Below, piece after piece: positions 24,922 to 33,771 of a stretch of 64,000 nt of DNA (position 1 is its first letter; every line of letters begins with the position of its first letter). A program made the position numbers and the translations under genes. Below the pieces are notes generated by a model. The model was not told the origin of the DNA. It was given only the letters and a program-made list of their open reading frames with translations, and ran no database searches. The stretch covers positions 3,534,001 through 3,598,000 of the forward strand of contig OZ255625.1 in NCBI GenBank assembly GCA_965276755.1, given 5' to 3'. The DNA comes from CAJCIS01 sp965276755. Lineage in GTDB: Bacteria > Pseudomonadota > Alphaproteobacteria > Acetobacterales > Acetobacteraceae.

Positions 24922-26118
24922 ATGAACATCCACGAATACCAGGCCAAGGAATTATTGCGCGGCTATGGCGTAGCTGTCCTGGACGGCCACGTAGCCTGGA
25001 CGCCGGACGAAGCAGCGGCGGCGGCGGCGAAATTACCGGGTCCGATCTACGTGGTGAAATCCCAAATCCACGCCGGCGGCCGCGGGGCGGGTCACTTCGC
25101 GGACGCGCCAGACGGTAAGGGTGGCGTGCGCCTGGCGAGATCGGCCGAGGAGGTGCGTGCGGCGGCAGAGGCGATGATCGGCCACACGCTGGTGACCAAG
25201 CAGACCGGGCCTGCGGGGCGGGATGTGCGGCGGGTCTATGTCGAGGCCGGGTGCGACATTGCGCGCGAGCTGTATTTTTCTTTCCTGGTCGATCGTGCGT
25301 CATCGCGCATCGTGCTGATGGCGAGCACCGAGGGGGGGATGGAGGTCGAGGAGGTCGCGGCGCAAACGCCTGAGAAAATCCTGCGCGTGACGATCGATCC
25401 GGCGACGGGCATACAGGCGTTCCATGCACGCAAGCTGGCCTTCGGGCTCGGGCTGAGGGCCGGGCAGGTCGGCTCCTTCGGCAAGTTTGCCGAGGCAATG
25501 TACAAGGCATTTGTCGCGCTGGATTGTTCGATCGTGGAGATCAATCCGCTGGTGGTGACGGGTGGGGGAGAGATCGTTGCACTCGATGCCAAGGTGAGTT
25601 TCGACGACAATGCGCTGTATCGGCATCCGCAACTGGCGATGTTGCGAGACGAGAGCGAGGAGGATCCGAAGGAGCTGGAGGCGGCGAAGTTCGACCTCAA
25701 CTACGTGGCGTTGGATGGCGTGATAGGCTGCATGGTCAATGGCGCGGGCTTGGCCATGGCGACCATGGACATCATCAAGCTCTATGGCTCGGCCCCTGCG
25801 AACTTTCTCGACGTGGGTGGCGGAGCCACGCGGGAGAAGGTGACCGCAGCCTTCAAGATCATCCTGTCCGATCCGAACGTGGAGGGCATTCTGGTCAACA
25901 TCTTCGGCGGCATCATGCGCTGCGATGTGATTGCCGAGGGCGTTGTCGCCGCGGCGCGCGAGGTGTCGCTGAACGTGCCGCTCGTCGTGCGCCTGGAAGG
26001 CACGAACGTGGCGCTGGGCAAGGACATCATGGTGCATTCCGGCTTGCCGATCATTTCGGCCGATAATCTGGCCGATGCTGCCGAGAAGATCGTCCGTGCC
26101 GTGAAGGAGGCTGCATAA
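24922..26118 (+). CDS. sucC: Succinyl-CoA synthetase (ADP-forming) beta subunit
   Basis: 398 residues. It starts with the universal MNIHEYQAKELLRGYGV and contains an ATP-grasp fold (VVKSQIHAGGRGAGHF) and ALDAKVSFDDNALYRHP with metal/nucleotide ligands. Its C-terminal CoA-ligase domain includes GIFVNI-like ILVNIFGGIMRCD. With SucD it interconverts succinyl-CoA and succinate with nucleotide phosphorylation in the TCA cycle. sucD begins one base after the stop. Confidence 0.98.
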   Translation: MNIHEYQAKELLRGYGVAVLDGHVAWTPDEAAAAAAKLPGPIYVVKSQIHAGGRGAGHFADAPDGKGGVRLARSAEEVRAAAEAMIGHTLVTKQTGPAGRDVRRVYVEAGCDIARELYFSFLVDRASSRIVLMASTEGGMEVEEVAAQTPEKILRVTIDPATGIQAFHARKLAFGLGLRAGQVGSFGKFAEAMYKAFVALDCSIVEINPLVVTGGGEIVALDAKVSFDDNALYRHPQLAMLRDESEEDPKELEAAKFDLNYVALDGVIGCMVNGAGLAMATMDIIKLYGSAPANFLDVGGGATREKVTAAFKIILSDPNVEGILVNIFGGIMRCDVIAEGVVAAAREVSLNVPLVVRLEGTNVALGKDIMVHSGLPIISADNLADAAEKIVRAVKEAA

Positions 26119-26119
26119 C

Positions 26120-26995
26120 ATGGCCATTCTGGTCGATCGCGACACGCGCGTAATGACGCAGGGTTTCACCGGCGCGCAGGGCACATTCCATTCCGAACAG
26201 GCGCTGGCCTATGGCACGCGCGTGGTCGGCGGCGTCACGCCTGGCAAGGGCGGGACCACGCATCTCGATCTGCCGGTTTTCGACACGGTGGCCGAAGCGC
26301 GGGAGAAAACGGCGGCCACGGCGTCCGCCATTTACGTGCCGCCGCCATTTGCGGCCGACGCGATCCTGGAGGCGGTCGAGGCGGAAATGCCGCTGATCGT
26401 GGTCATTACCGAGGGAATACCCGTGCTCGACATGGTGCGTGTGCATCGCGCGTTGCAGGGATCCAAATCCATCCTGGTCGGGCCGAATTGTCCGGGCGTG
26501 ATCACGCCAGATGCGTGCAAGATCGGCATCATGCCGGGGCATATCCACAGGCGCGGGCGCGTGGGCATTGTCAGCCGCAGCGGCACGCTGACCTATGAGG
26601 CGGTGGCGCAGACCACCGCCGCCGGCCTGGGTCAGTCGACCTGCGTGGGCATCGGCGGCGATCCGGTCAAGGGTCTGGATTTTATCGAGGTGCTCGAGAT
26701 GTTCCTGGCTGATCCGGAGACGGAGTCGATCATCATGATCGGCGAAATCGGCGGACAAAGCGAAATCGATGCGGCCGAATTCATTGCGCGCGATAATTCG
26801 GGCAAGAAGGTGGTGGGCTTTATTGCGGGGGCGACTGCACCGCCCGGGCGGCGCATGGGGCATGCAGGGGCGGTGATCAGCGGCGGGCGCGATACGGCCG
26901 CGGCCAAATTCGAGGCGATGCGGATTGCAGGAATACACGTGGCGGAGAGCCCGTCGGCGCTGGGGAGCACGATGGTCAAGGCGCTGCGCGGGTAG
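26120..26995 (+). CDS. sucD: Succinyl-CoA synthetase alpha subunit
   Basis: 291 residues. N-terminal CoA-binding Rossmann domain (MTQGFTGAQGTFHSEQAL, the P-loop for CoA; GVTPGKGG), SRSGTLTYE, and the catalytic phosphohistidine in GHAGAVISGG. It forms the heterodimer or heterotetramer with SucC and carries the phospho-His intermediate. It directly follows sucC with single-base spacing, so the two are co-translated. Confidence 0.98.
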   Translation: MAILVDRDTRVMTQGFTGAQGTFHSEQALAYGTRVVGGVTPGKGGTTHLDLPVFDTVAEAREKTAATASAIYVPPPFAADAILEAVEAEMPLIVVITEGIPVLDMVRVHRALQGSKSILVGPNCPGVITPDACKIGIMPGHIHRRGRVGIVSRSGTLTYEAVAQTTAAGLGQSTCVGIGGDPVKGLDFIEVLEMFLADPETESIIMIGEIGGQSEIDAAEFIARDNSGKKVVGFIAGATAPPGRRMGHAGAVISGGRDTAAAKFEAMRIAGIHVAESPSALGSTMVKALRG

Positions 26996-27022
26996 GGGCA
27001 TGCAAACCCGGCGTACTGCCCG

Positions 27023-27394
27023 TTAGTGGAGCAGATTTACGCCCACTGACAGATGGCGCGCTATCGCTTCCAGACGTTTGTCCCGCGTCCATAGCGACGT
27101 GCCACTCGTCAGCCGTGCGGAAGCAAGAAGATGCGCATCTACCAGCCCAATGCCAGAACCGAACAGCCTCTCGCGTTCCATCAGCGCGAGAACCTCGGTG
27201 CTTTCGGCAAAAACGCCTTGTGGCAACGCGTGCAGATCATCCAGCTTCACACTGCGATCACGTAAATTCCCAAGTGCAAGTTCGCCGATGATAAAGGGAT
27301 CAACGAGGATTTCGTCACGGCCGAGTAGCGCCTGGAGCATTTCGTCGACGTTGCGCAAATGGTCCACCCAGATACAGGTGTCGGCGAGGATCAC
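27023..27394 (-). CDS. vapC: VapC-type PIN-domain toxin
   Basis: 123 residues. PIN nuclease acidic residues are all visible: Asp5 in LADTCIW, Glu38 in IIGELA, Asp86 in GLVDAHLL and Asp105 in TRDKRL. VapC toxins cut tRNA or rRNA. The gene overlaps the antitoxin stop by 4 bases (ATGA). The pair sits between the housekeeping genes sucD and glnD, facing sucD. Confidence 0.93.
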   Translation of the reverse strand: MILADTCIWVDHLRNVDEMLQALLGRDEILVDPFIIGELALGNLRDRSVKLDDLHALPQGVFAESTEVLALMERERLFGSGIGLVDAHLLASARLTSGTSLWTRDKRLEAIARHLSVGVNLLH

Positions 27395-27588
27395 GCAGCC
27401 TCTGTCCTCCGCCTGGACGGTACCTCCAAATCCGGCATTGTCCCGCCGAGCCTTGCAAGCCTGCGTGCCACTTCTCGCTGCACCAAGGCCGTCAATGCCG
27501 CCCGCAAGAGTGCTGAGCGTTCCTTGATGCCGGTCAACTCTTCGGCTCGCGCAATAAGTTCATCGTCGAGCGTAACGGTCGTCCGCAT
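27391..27588 (-). CDS. vapB: VapB-type antitoxin
   Basis: 65 residues. The N-terminal MRTTVTLDDELIARAEELTG is a ribbon-helix-helix DNA-binding motif of the VapB type; the C-terminal half would wrap the toxin. GGAGGT precedes the ATG by 5 bases. Antitoxin-first order and 4-base overlap with vapC are standard for type II modules with autoregulation. Confidence 0.9.
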   Translation of the reverse strand: MRTTVTLDDELIARAEELTGIKERSALLRAALTALVQREVARRLARLGGTMPDLEVPSRRRTEAA

Positions 27589-27603
27589 GACATACCTCCA
27601 GAT

Positions 27604-27617
27604 GCATCATATGGTGC
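27604..27617 (-). promoter_or_regulatory. Candidate VapBC operator
   Basis: GCATCATATGGTGC is a 14-base near-palindrome (12 of 14 positions symmetric) 15 bases before the vapB start, where a VapB ribbon-helix-helix dimer would be expected to autoregulate. No experimental or multi-copy support is present in the window. Confidence 0.35.
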
Positions 27618-27738
27618 TCACTTCAACGTCGCTAGGCCCCTCAGCTGTGCGCGGCCTCTATCGCCCAGCATCCAAGCCCCCGCCAATGGCCCGCACCGAA
27701 ACTTAGGGCGGATAATACTTTCACCAATGAAGGAAGGA

Positions 27739-27773
27739 CTTCTTTTTTGAAAAAAAGAAGCAAAAAATTTTTG
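27739..27773. repeat. Poly-T/poly-A hairpin, family T (first of a pair)
   Basis: CTTCTTTTTT-G-AAAAAAAGAAG followed by CAAAAAATTTTTG. It is in opposite orientation to the copy at 27815, so the two form a large inverted pair. Confidence 0.8.
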
Positions 27774-27814
27774 AATGTTGGCGTACGCTTCATCACACCG
27801 CATACCCAAAGGAG

Positions 27815-27850
27815 CAAAAGTTTTTTGGCTCCTTTTTTCAAAAAAGAACA
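27815..27850. repeat. Poly-T/poly-A hairpin, family T (second of a pair)
   Basis: CAAAAGTTTTTTGGCTCC then TTTTTTCAAAAAAGAAC, ending 7 bases before the glnD stop. It may terminate the leftward glnD transcript. Confidence 0.8.
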
Positions 27851-27856
27851 TGCTTC

Positions 27857-30664
27857 CTACGCTGCATCCGCCCGCCGCGGCCGCACCGGCGGGGGCACCA
27901 CCGGCGCTTCCACCTCCCCCGGCGGCGACAACGCACCGAGCAACGCATCCCGCAGCGTGCCAAGCTTGCGCTCGTTTTCCACCTTCAACCCAAAAACGTC
28001 CTTCACATAAAACACATCCACCGCCCGCACGCCGTAGGTGCTGACATGCGCCGAGCCAATCTGCAGACCCTGCTCGCTGATGGCCGCCGTCACGTCATGC
28101 AGCAGCCCGGGCCGGTCCCGTCCGTTGACCTCAAGCACCGTGTAGCTGTTGGACGCGCGATTATCGATCACCACGCGCGGCGGCACGTGAATGGCACGCA
28201 TGCGACGTCCCATCAGCGCCTGAGTCAATTTGGGAATCTCCCGCTCCAGCCGCAAATGTCCCGATAATGCCTGCTCCACCAGCACGTACAATTTCGCCAG
28301 CCGATGCGGCTGGTCGAACGCGCCGCCGGCGGCGTCCTGCACCCAGAACGTGTCCAGCGCCATGCCGTTGGTCAGCGTGTGGATACGCGCATCCACGATC
28401 GAGGCGCCGGCCACAGCCAGTGCGCCCGCGATACGGCTGAACAGGCCGGCGTGATCGGCCGCGTACACCGTGACTTCGGTGACGGCGCGGGCAGGGAGCG
28501 GCTCGGTCTCCACCGTCAGCGGCGCGCCACGCTTCTCGGCATCGCGAATGAGGCGCGCGTGGCGAACATGCGTGTCCGGATCGAAGGACAACCAGTAGCC
28601 GGGATAACCCAGCCCGAGGAAAAATGCACGATCGGCGTCCGGCCAGCCCAGCCGTGTCAGCACCTCGTCCGCACCCGCACGCGCGCGCTTGACGCGCACG
28701 TCCCGCTCCGTCGTGGACAACCCGCCCGCCAACACTTCGGCCACGCGGGCGTAAATCTCGCGCAGCAACGTGGCCTTCCAGCCATTCCACACGCGCGGGG
28801 AGACGGCGCGCATGTCGGCCACGGTCAGGACCAGCAGCAATTTCAGCCGCTCGGGCGATTGCACCGTCTCAGCCAAATCCATGATCGTTTTCGGGTCATC
28901 GATGTCGCGCTTGAATGCAGTCTGGCTCAGCAGAAGATGGTGCAGCACGAGCCAGGAGACGGTTTCGGTCTCCTCGGCGGTCAACCCTAGTTGCGGTCCG
29001 ACCTGCATGGCCACTTCCGCACCCAAGATAGAATGATCGCCACCGCGCCCCTTTGCCACATCGTGCAGCAACGCCGCCATGTACAGCGACCGTCGCGATT
29101 GCAGATCCTCCAAAAGGCCAGTGGCCACAGGCGCGATTTCGATCAGCTTGCCGCGTTCCATGGAATTGAGGATGCGGATCGCCTCAATCGTGTGCTCGTC
29201 CACGGTGAAGATGTGGTAGGTGTCGAACTGCATCTGGCCGACGATGCGCGCCCAGTCGGGCAGCAGCCGGCCGATAATCCCGCTCTCGTTCAGCGTATTG
29301 AGCCAGACGGCGCCATCAGGCTTGCCGTCCGGGTCCACGCCGCAGACCAGATCGAGGAAGAGTGCACCCGCCTCGGCATCTCCGCGCAATGCCACTGCAC
29401 GCCGTTCGTGGCGGATCAGCGAACGCAGCGCGAGCGGATGCAGGCGCAGCCGGCGCTCGCGCGCCAACTTGAGCATGCGCAGCATCAGGATGGGCTGGGT
29501 TTCGAAATCATCACCCCGCAGCGGCTTGAGCATGCCGTCCGCCAGCACGAAGCCGGCTTCGAGCAAAGCGCGGTCCGGTTCGGCCTGCAGGGCCGGTTCG
29601 CCGGCAATCTGGCGGATGATCGAGGGCTCGACCACGTGCGTCAGGCGCGAGACGTCGCGCGCCGTCAGGAAATAATGGCGCATGAAGCGCTCCACGCCGT
29701 CCTGGCGGCCGTGACGCGTATAGCCCATGCGCGCGCCGACAACGGGTTGCAGATCGAAGGTCAGCCGGTCCTCGGCGCGGCCGGAGACGTAGTGCATGTG
29801 AAAACGCACGGTCCACAGGAAGTCCCAAGACCGGCGCAGCCGCCGCCGCTCCTGCACATCGAGCAGGTTGAGTGGCCCCGCAAGCAACGCATTGGGCGAG
29901 AATTGGCCGTAGGCGGCGCGCACCATCCAATAGAGCGTCTGCAGATCGCGCAGGCCGCCCAGGCCTTCCTTGATGTTGGGTTCGACCAGAAAGGCGCTTT
30001 CGCCAAAGCGGCGATGGCGTTCGGTGCGCTCGGCCTGCTTGGCCGTGATAAAGGTGCTGGGGCCGGCCTGGAGCTGTGATGCATCGAAAGCGGTTTGGAA
30101 GGCGGCGAAGAGTTCGGCCTCGCCCGCGAGCAGGCGTGCATCCAGCAGGCTGGTGCGGATAGTCAGGTCTTCTTCGGCGTCTGCCACGCAATGCGCGACG
30201 CTGCGTGTGGCGTGGCCGACCTTCAGACCAAGGTCCCACATGAAATAAAGCATGTATTCGATAACGCGCAGAGTCGCCGGGCGGGGGTCATCAGGGGCCA
30301 GGAAGAGCAGATCAATATCGCTGAACGGCGCCAGCATGCAGCGGCCGTAACCACCTGTGGCCGCGATGCTGATCTGGTCGGGAAGACGGCCATGCGTGCC
30401 CAGCTCGACCGTTGCGTGATTGAACAATGTGCGCACCACGCCATCGGTTAGCGTAGTCAGGCGGCCGGCCGCCTCCACGCCGGCCATGCGATAGGTTTCG
30501 AATTCCTCGCGCACCTGGGTCTGTATGCGCAGGAGGTGGCGGCGGAAGATGGCCAGCACCTGGTCCCGTGGCGCACCGCCGCGATCAGCGCGCAGTTCGG
30601 CCAGCGCCAGGGTCAGGGAGGCTTCGGCTTCATCGATTGGAGTCAGGGGCTTGTCGTGAGGCAT
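27857..30664 (-). CDS. glnD: Bifunctional PII uridylyltransferase/uridylyl-removing enzyme
   Basis: 935 residues with all four expected domains. The nucleotidyltransferase has GGYGR and FSDIDLLFL (Asp116/Asp118). A helical linker follows, then an HD phosphohydrolase (YMAALLHDVAKGRGGDHS). Two C-terminal ACT domains (EVTVYAADHAGLFSRIAGAL and EVNGRDRPGLLHDVTAAI) bind glutamine. GlnD uridylylates PII proteins when glutamine is low and removes UMP when it is high, setting nitrogen status for glutamine synthetase control. glnE, its downstream partner, is also in this window but 30 kb away. Confidence 0.97.
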   Translation of the reverse strand: MPHDKPLTPIDEAEASLTLALAELRADRGGAPRDQVLAIFRRHLLRIQTQVREEFETYRMAGVEAAGRLTTLTDGVVRTLFNHATVELGTHGRLPDQISIAATGGYGRCMLAPFSDIDLLFLAPDDPRPATLRVIEYMLYFMWDLGLKVGHATRSVAHCVADAEEDLTIRTSLLDARLLAGEAELFAAFQTAFDASQLQAGPSTFITAKQAERTERHRRFGESAFLVEPNIKEGLGGLRDLQTLYWMVRAAYGQFSPNALLAGPLNLLDVQERRRLRRSWDFLWTVRFHMHYVSGRAEDRLTFDLQPVVGARMGYTRHGRQDGVERFMRHYFLTARDVSRLTHVVEPSIIRQIAGEPALQAEPDRALLEAGFVLADGMLKPLRGDDFETQPILMLRMLKLARERRLRLHPLALRSLIRHERRAVALRGDAEAGALFLDLVCGVDPDGKPDGAVWLNTLNESGIIGRLLPDWARIVGQMQFDTYHIFTVDEHTIEAIRILNSMERGKLIEIAPVATGLLEDLQSRRSLYMAALLHDVAKGRGGDHSILGAEVAMQVGPQLGLTAEETETVSWLVLHHLLLSQTAFKRDIDDPKTIMDLAETVQSPERLKLLLVLTVADMRAVSPRVWNGWKATLLREIYARVAEVLAGGLSTTERDVRVKRARAGADEVLTRLGWPDADRAFFLGLGYPGYWLSFDPDTHVRHARLIRDAEKRGAPLTVETEPLPARAVTEVTVYAADHAGLFSRIAGALAVAGASIVDARIHTLTNGMALDTFWVQDAAGGAFDQPHRLAKLYVLVEQALSGHLRLEREIPKLTQALMGRRMRAIHVPPRVVIDNRASNSYTVLEVNGRDRPGLLHDVTAAISEQGLQIGSAHVSTYGVRAVDVFYVKDVFGLKVENERKLGTLRDALLGALSPPGEVEAPVVPPPVRPRRADAA

Positions 30665-30720
30665 TCTGGGTCATCGTATCGTCAGGGACGATTTTCCAAC
30701 AGCCCATACGCAGGTAAAAA

Positions 30721-30826
30721 GGCTAGGGGGGATGTGCCATCCCCCCCAGACCCCCCGTCGATTGTTGAGCCTCGTCTAAATGATGACGGGGGATCTGGGG
30801 GGAATGGCACATTCCCCCCAGCCTTA
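30721..30826. repeat. GC palindrome, family P, full-length copy
   Basis: Left arm 30721-30760 (AGGGGGGATGTGCCATCCCC) and right arm 30786-30826 flank a loop holding CTCGTCTAAATGATGACGG. Its right end overlaps the stop of the DUF6481 gene by 3 bases. It separates that gene from the glnD start. Confidence 0.93.
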
Positions 30827-31183
30827 CTTCCGCTGCTTGCGCGCCGCGTAACGCGCATCCCGCGCTGCCTTCTGCTTCGCCTTCAGATCCTCCAGCGACG
30901 CAACCTGGGCCAATTTGAGCTTCTCCTGCTCCTCGCGCGCGGCAAGATCGGCAAGCCTGGCTGCTTCCTTGACCTCGGCCGCCCGTCTGGCTTCTTCGGC
31001 GCGGATCTTTTCGCGATCGGCCGTGCGGATGGCGCGTGCATCAGCAACAGCGCGCCGCTCGGCAATACGCTTCTGAACCTCGGGGTCGTCCAGCGAGGGG
31101 CGTGACTGGAACTTGGCGAGCATCGCCTGTTTGGCTTCGGCCGAGGCGCTGGCGCGATCGGTGAATTTGCTACCTTTGAGCAT
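30824..31183 (-). CDS. DUF6481-family basic coiled-coil protein
   Basis: 119 residues, rich in Ala, Arg, Lys and Glu, predicted to be one long charged helix (EVQKRIAERRAVADARAIRT and onwards) ending ARDARYAARKQRK. The head MLKGSKFTDRASASAEAKQAML and this tail match the alphaproteobacterial DUF6481 family, whose function is unknown. Its stop lies in the end of a GC palindrome. Two further small genes precede it on the same strand and may be co-transcribed. Confidence 0.75.
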   Translation of the reverse strand: MLKGSKFTDRASASAEAKQAMLAKFQSRPSLDDPEVQKRIAERRAVADARAIRTADREKIRAEEARRAAEVKEAARLADLAAREEQEKLKLAQVASLEDLKAKQKAARDARYAARKQRK

Positions 31184-31215
31184 TGCTAGGCTGAGTGTCC
31201 TTGTGCTGTGGCAAT

Positions 31216-31458
31216 TTAGGCGGCGCGCGGCGCGGCCTTGGCCGGCGTGCGCGTGATCTTCTTGATCTTGGCGCGGGGCCGACCGGAAGCGAGGCCGATC
31301 TGCTGGTCCTGCGCCTCGATGATGGCCTGGGCAGGCATGTCGCCGTCCAGGCCGTTCAATTCGGCAGCCGGCACCTTGCGGTTGCTGCTCTGTGATCCGT
31401 CCTCGTAGAGCACGTCGAACATGACGAAGCTGCTGAGGATACGCTTCTTGGGCGGCAT
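31216..31458 (-). CDS. Conserved small hypothetical protein
   Basis: 80 residues: LSSFVMFDVLYEDGSQSSNRKVP reads like two beta strands, followed by a helix (ADMPAQAIIEAQDQ-like) and a basic tail (RAKIKKITRTPAKAAPRAA) that could bind nucleic acid. I recall similar unnamed proteins in alphaproteobacteria but cannot assign a function. It lies between two other small basic-protein genes on the minus strand, 9 bases after its upstream neighbour. Confidence 0.65.
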   Translation of the reverse strand: MPPKKRILSSFVMFDVLYEDGSQSSNRKVPAAELNGLDGDMPAQAIIEAQDQQIGLASGRPRAKIKKITRTPAKAAPRAA

Positions 31459-31467
31459 GGGTTTTCC

Positions 31468-31650
31468 TTACGCCAGGTCGCCCAGGGCCGCGGCTGCCTC
31501 GGCGCCGTCCTGGGTGGTTTCGCTCGCCGGCTCATCGCCGGATTGTGGGGCGGCGCCGGTTTCGCGCTCGCGGGCCTTGGCCTCTTTCTTGGCCTTCTTG
31601 GCCCGGTCGCGCTCGGCTTTCTTCAATCCATAATTGACCTTGAATGCCAC
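31468..31650 (-). CDS. Small Lys/Arg-rich hypothetical protein
   Basis: 60 residues with a GTG start at 31650 preceded by GAGG: AFKVNYGLKKAERDRAKKAK then an acidic Ala-rich tail. The head FKVNYG-x-x-x-AERDRAK recurs in unnamed alphaproteobacterial proteins. The longer open frame upstream has no such pattern. It is probably the first gene of the three-gene group running to 30824. Confidence 0.6.
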   Translation of the reverse strand: MAFKVNYGLKKAERDRAKKAKKEAKARERETGAAPQSGDEPASETTQDGAEAAAALGDLA

Positions 31651-31798
31651 GCTGACCTCGCTGGTTTGCACAACCGCGCACCAGGCGCCGTATCTTGTGC
31701 GCGTGGCTTCCGGAAGGCAGGGAAAGGGGAGGCAGGCCGGAGGGACCTGCAACGCGGCCAGACCTAGCACGCCACGCAAGATTGGGCGAGTCTTGGAC

Positions 31799-32617
31799 TC
31801 AAAGGCACGCCACCGCCTGGGGCAGCACGCGGGCGAGCAGGGCGGCCCAGGCACGCTGGCCATCGGACGTGGCGATCAGGTCCTGGCGGATCTCCAGTTC
31901 CAGATTGGCCAGGCCGCGCTGCTCGGCGTGCACGGGGATCGTGTAGTCGCTCTCATCACTCAGCGCATAGGGTTCGTTGTCGCCCACAATCAGGCCTTCT
32001 GCGCGCAACAGGGGGAGCATGGCGTGCGCCAGACGAGGGTCGTGGTTGTGCAGCACGCCGGCCTGCCAAATACGCGCCGCACCCGCCATGATCGGCGTGA
32101 AGCTATGCACGGCAATAACAATGGGCGGCGCGCCGCGGCCAAGGCGCGCGTCGATCTCCGCGCTTATGGCAGCGTGGTAGGGGTTGAAGATCTCGTCGAT
32201 TCGCTCGGGCAACCGGGGCGGTGGCGCGCCGGCGTTGCCTGGGACCGCGACGCTGTCGCTGAGCGGTGCTACCGAAGTCGGGTGCCCCGGCCGGCGATTG
32301 CAGTCGATGACCAGGCGCGAATAGGTCTGCAGGATGGCGGTGGCATGAAGCTGTGTTGCGAGTGCGGTCGTAACGCCGGCCGCGCCGATGTCCCAGCCGA
32401 TGTGCCGATCGAGTTCGTGGGGCGGCAGGCCGAGGCCGGCCAGCGCCTGTGGCACGCGCTTGCCCGCGTGGTCGCAAACCAGAAAGAACGTGGACGAAGC
32501 TGACGGGTTCGTGATCGTGAAGGCCGGCGGTTCATCCTCATGCAGCAACCTGTCCAATGCAGCCCCAATCAAAGTTGACGGGGGTTTGGCGGGTGGTGAC
32601 GTATACGTCAGCCACAT
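31799..32617 (-). CDS. N-formylglutamate amidohydrolase-family protein
   Basis: 272 residues by the longest start. The core from about residue 35 has FFLVCDHAGKRVP (zinc/His region), RHIGWDIGAAGV, YSRLVIDCNRRPG and IVIAVHSFTP, the ordered motifs of the FGase superfamily, which hydrolyses N-formylglutamate or related amides. The first ~16 residues (MWLTYTSPPAKPPST) are read from half of a P-family palindrome; a TTG at 32572 would begin after it. I keep the ATG at 32617 as the only ATG, with doubt. No histidine-degradation genes are adjacent. Confidence 0.8.
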   Translation of the reverse strand: MWLTYTSPPAKPPSTLIGAALDRLLHEDEPPAFTITNPSASSTFFLVCDHAGKRVPQALAGLGLPPHELDRHIGWDIGAAGVTTALATQLHATAILQTYSRLVIDCNRRPGHPTSVAPLSDSVAVPGNAGAPPPRLPERIDEIFNPYHAAISAEIDARLGRGAPPIVIAVHSFTPIMAGAARIWQAGVLHNHDPRLAHAMLPLLRAEGLIVGDNEPYALSDESDYTIPVHAEQRGLANLELEIRQDLIATSDGQRAWAALLARVLPQAVACL

Positions 32618-32630
32618 CCGCCCAACCTTT
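32570..32630. repeat. Half GC palindrome, family P, CTGACGTATACGTCAG-type variant
   Basis: GTTGACGGGGGTTTGGCGGG followed by TGACGTATACGTCA (32591-32604) and GCCACATCCGCCC. This is one arm only, overlapping the 5' end of the amidohydrolase reading frame. It shares the unusual core with the copy at 10306. Confidence 0.8.
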
Positions 32631-32698
32631 TCTTTTGCATCGCCCGCTTAACGACTTCCCTGCCATACTACCGCCGAGTCACCACACCGCCCAGGCCC

Positions 32699-33706
32699 AT
32701 GCCGTTCCTGACCGTCCGCCATGTCACCACCTACCGCTACAAGCAGCCCGTAGCCTTCGGCGAGCACCGCATAATGTTCCGCCCGCGGGACAGCTACGAC
32801 CAGCGCCTGTTGCATGCCTCACTGGAGATCGACCCCGAGCCGGCCACGCTGCACTGGATGCACGATGTTTTCGGCAATTGCGTCGCCTGCGTCAGTTTCA
32901 ACCGTCGCGCGACCGCGCTGCGCTTTGAGAGCCTGATCCAGCTCGATCATTCGCCGCTGCACCTGCTGGATTTTCCCATCGCCCCGCAGGCTAGGGCCTA
33001 CCCGTTCAGTTACGATCAGGAGGACATGCCCGATCTGTTGCGATCGATGGAGCGTCAGTACCCCGATCGCAACCATGAGCTGCGCAATTGGGCTGTGGGC
33101 TTCACCAAACCTGTCGGCCGCGCGGAGGGCAGCCCGCTACAGACAGCCGATCTGCTGGCCCGCATCACCCAGGCCGTCAGGCGCGACTTCACCTACGTCA
33201 AGCGCGAGGAGATGGGCGTGCAGGAGCCGCTGCAGACGCTCAAATTGCGCTCGGGCAGTTGCCGGGATTTTGCGCTGCTGATGATGGAGGCGGTGCGCGC
33301 GTTGGGCTTTGCCGCGCGCTTTGTGTCCGGCTATTTGCATGTGCGCTCGGCGGCGGCGCGGGCCGCCAGCGGGATTGCCAGCGGGATTGCAAATGGGGCG
33401 CGGGTGGGCGGCGGCGCCACGCATGCCTGGGTGCAGGTCTATGTGCCGGGCGCGGGTTGGCTGGAATTCGATCCGACAAACGGCATCGTCGGCAATCATG
33501 ACCTGATCCGGGTGGCCATAGGGCGCGAGCCGTCCCAGGCCGTGCCGTTATGGGGAAGCTGGATCGGCTTTCCCGCCGATGCGCTGGGGCTGTCCGTGCA
33601 GGTCGACGTCGCGGAATCGGACAGTGCGCCGCCGCTGCCGGCGCCGATTCAGGCCGGGCTGATGGGTGTGAGCACACGCAACATTTTGGCCACTGGCACG
33701 TCTTGA
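32699..33706 (+). CDS. Transglutaminase-like protein
   Basis: 335 residues. An N-terminal beta domain (TVRHVTTYRYKQPVAFGEHR, typical of bacterial transglutaminase-like proteins) precedes a papain-fold domain. That domain's triad is complete: Cys188 in GSCRDFA, His242 in GATHAWVQVY and Asp258 in EFDPTNG. These proteins are probable cysteine proteases or amidases, possibly acting on peptides or ubiquitin-like tags; the substrate is unknown. A short internal duplication (SGIASGIANG) lies just before the His. A second, divergent paralogue follows after 65 bases. Confidence 0.9.
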   Translation: MPFLTVRHVTTYRYKQPVAFGEHRIMFRPRDSYDQRLLHASLEIDPEPATLHWMHDVFGNCVACVSFNRRATALRFESLIQLDHSPLHLLDFPIAPQARAYPFSYDQEDMPDLLRSMERQYPDRNHELRNWAVGFTKPVGRAEGSPLQTADLLARITQAVRRDFTYVKREEMGVQEPLQTLKLRSGSCRDFALLMMEAVRALGFAARFVSGYLHVRSAAARAASGIASGIANGARVGGGATHAWVQVYVPGAGWLEFDPTNGIVGNHDLIRVAIGREPSQAVPLWGSWIGFPADALGLSVQVDVAESDSAPPLPAPIQAGLMGVSTRNILATGTS

Positions 33707-33771
33707 CACACGTCCGCGGCAGGCCGGGGACGCTGCCCGCCGGCCGGGCCGATCGAGTGGGAAAGCGTGCC

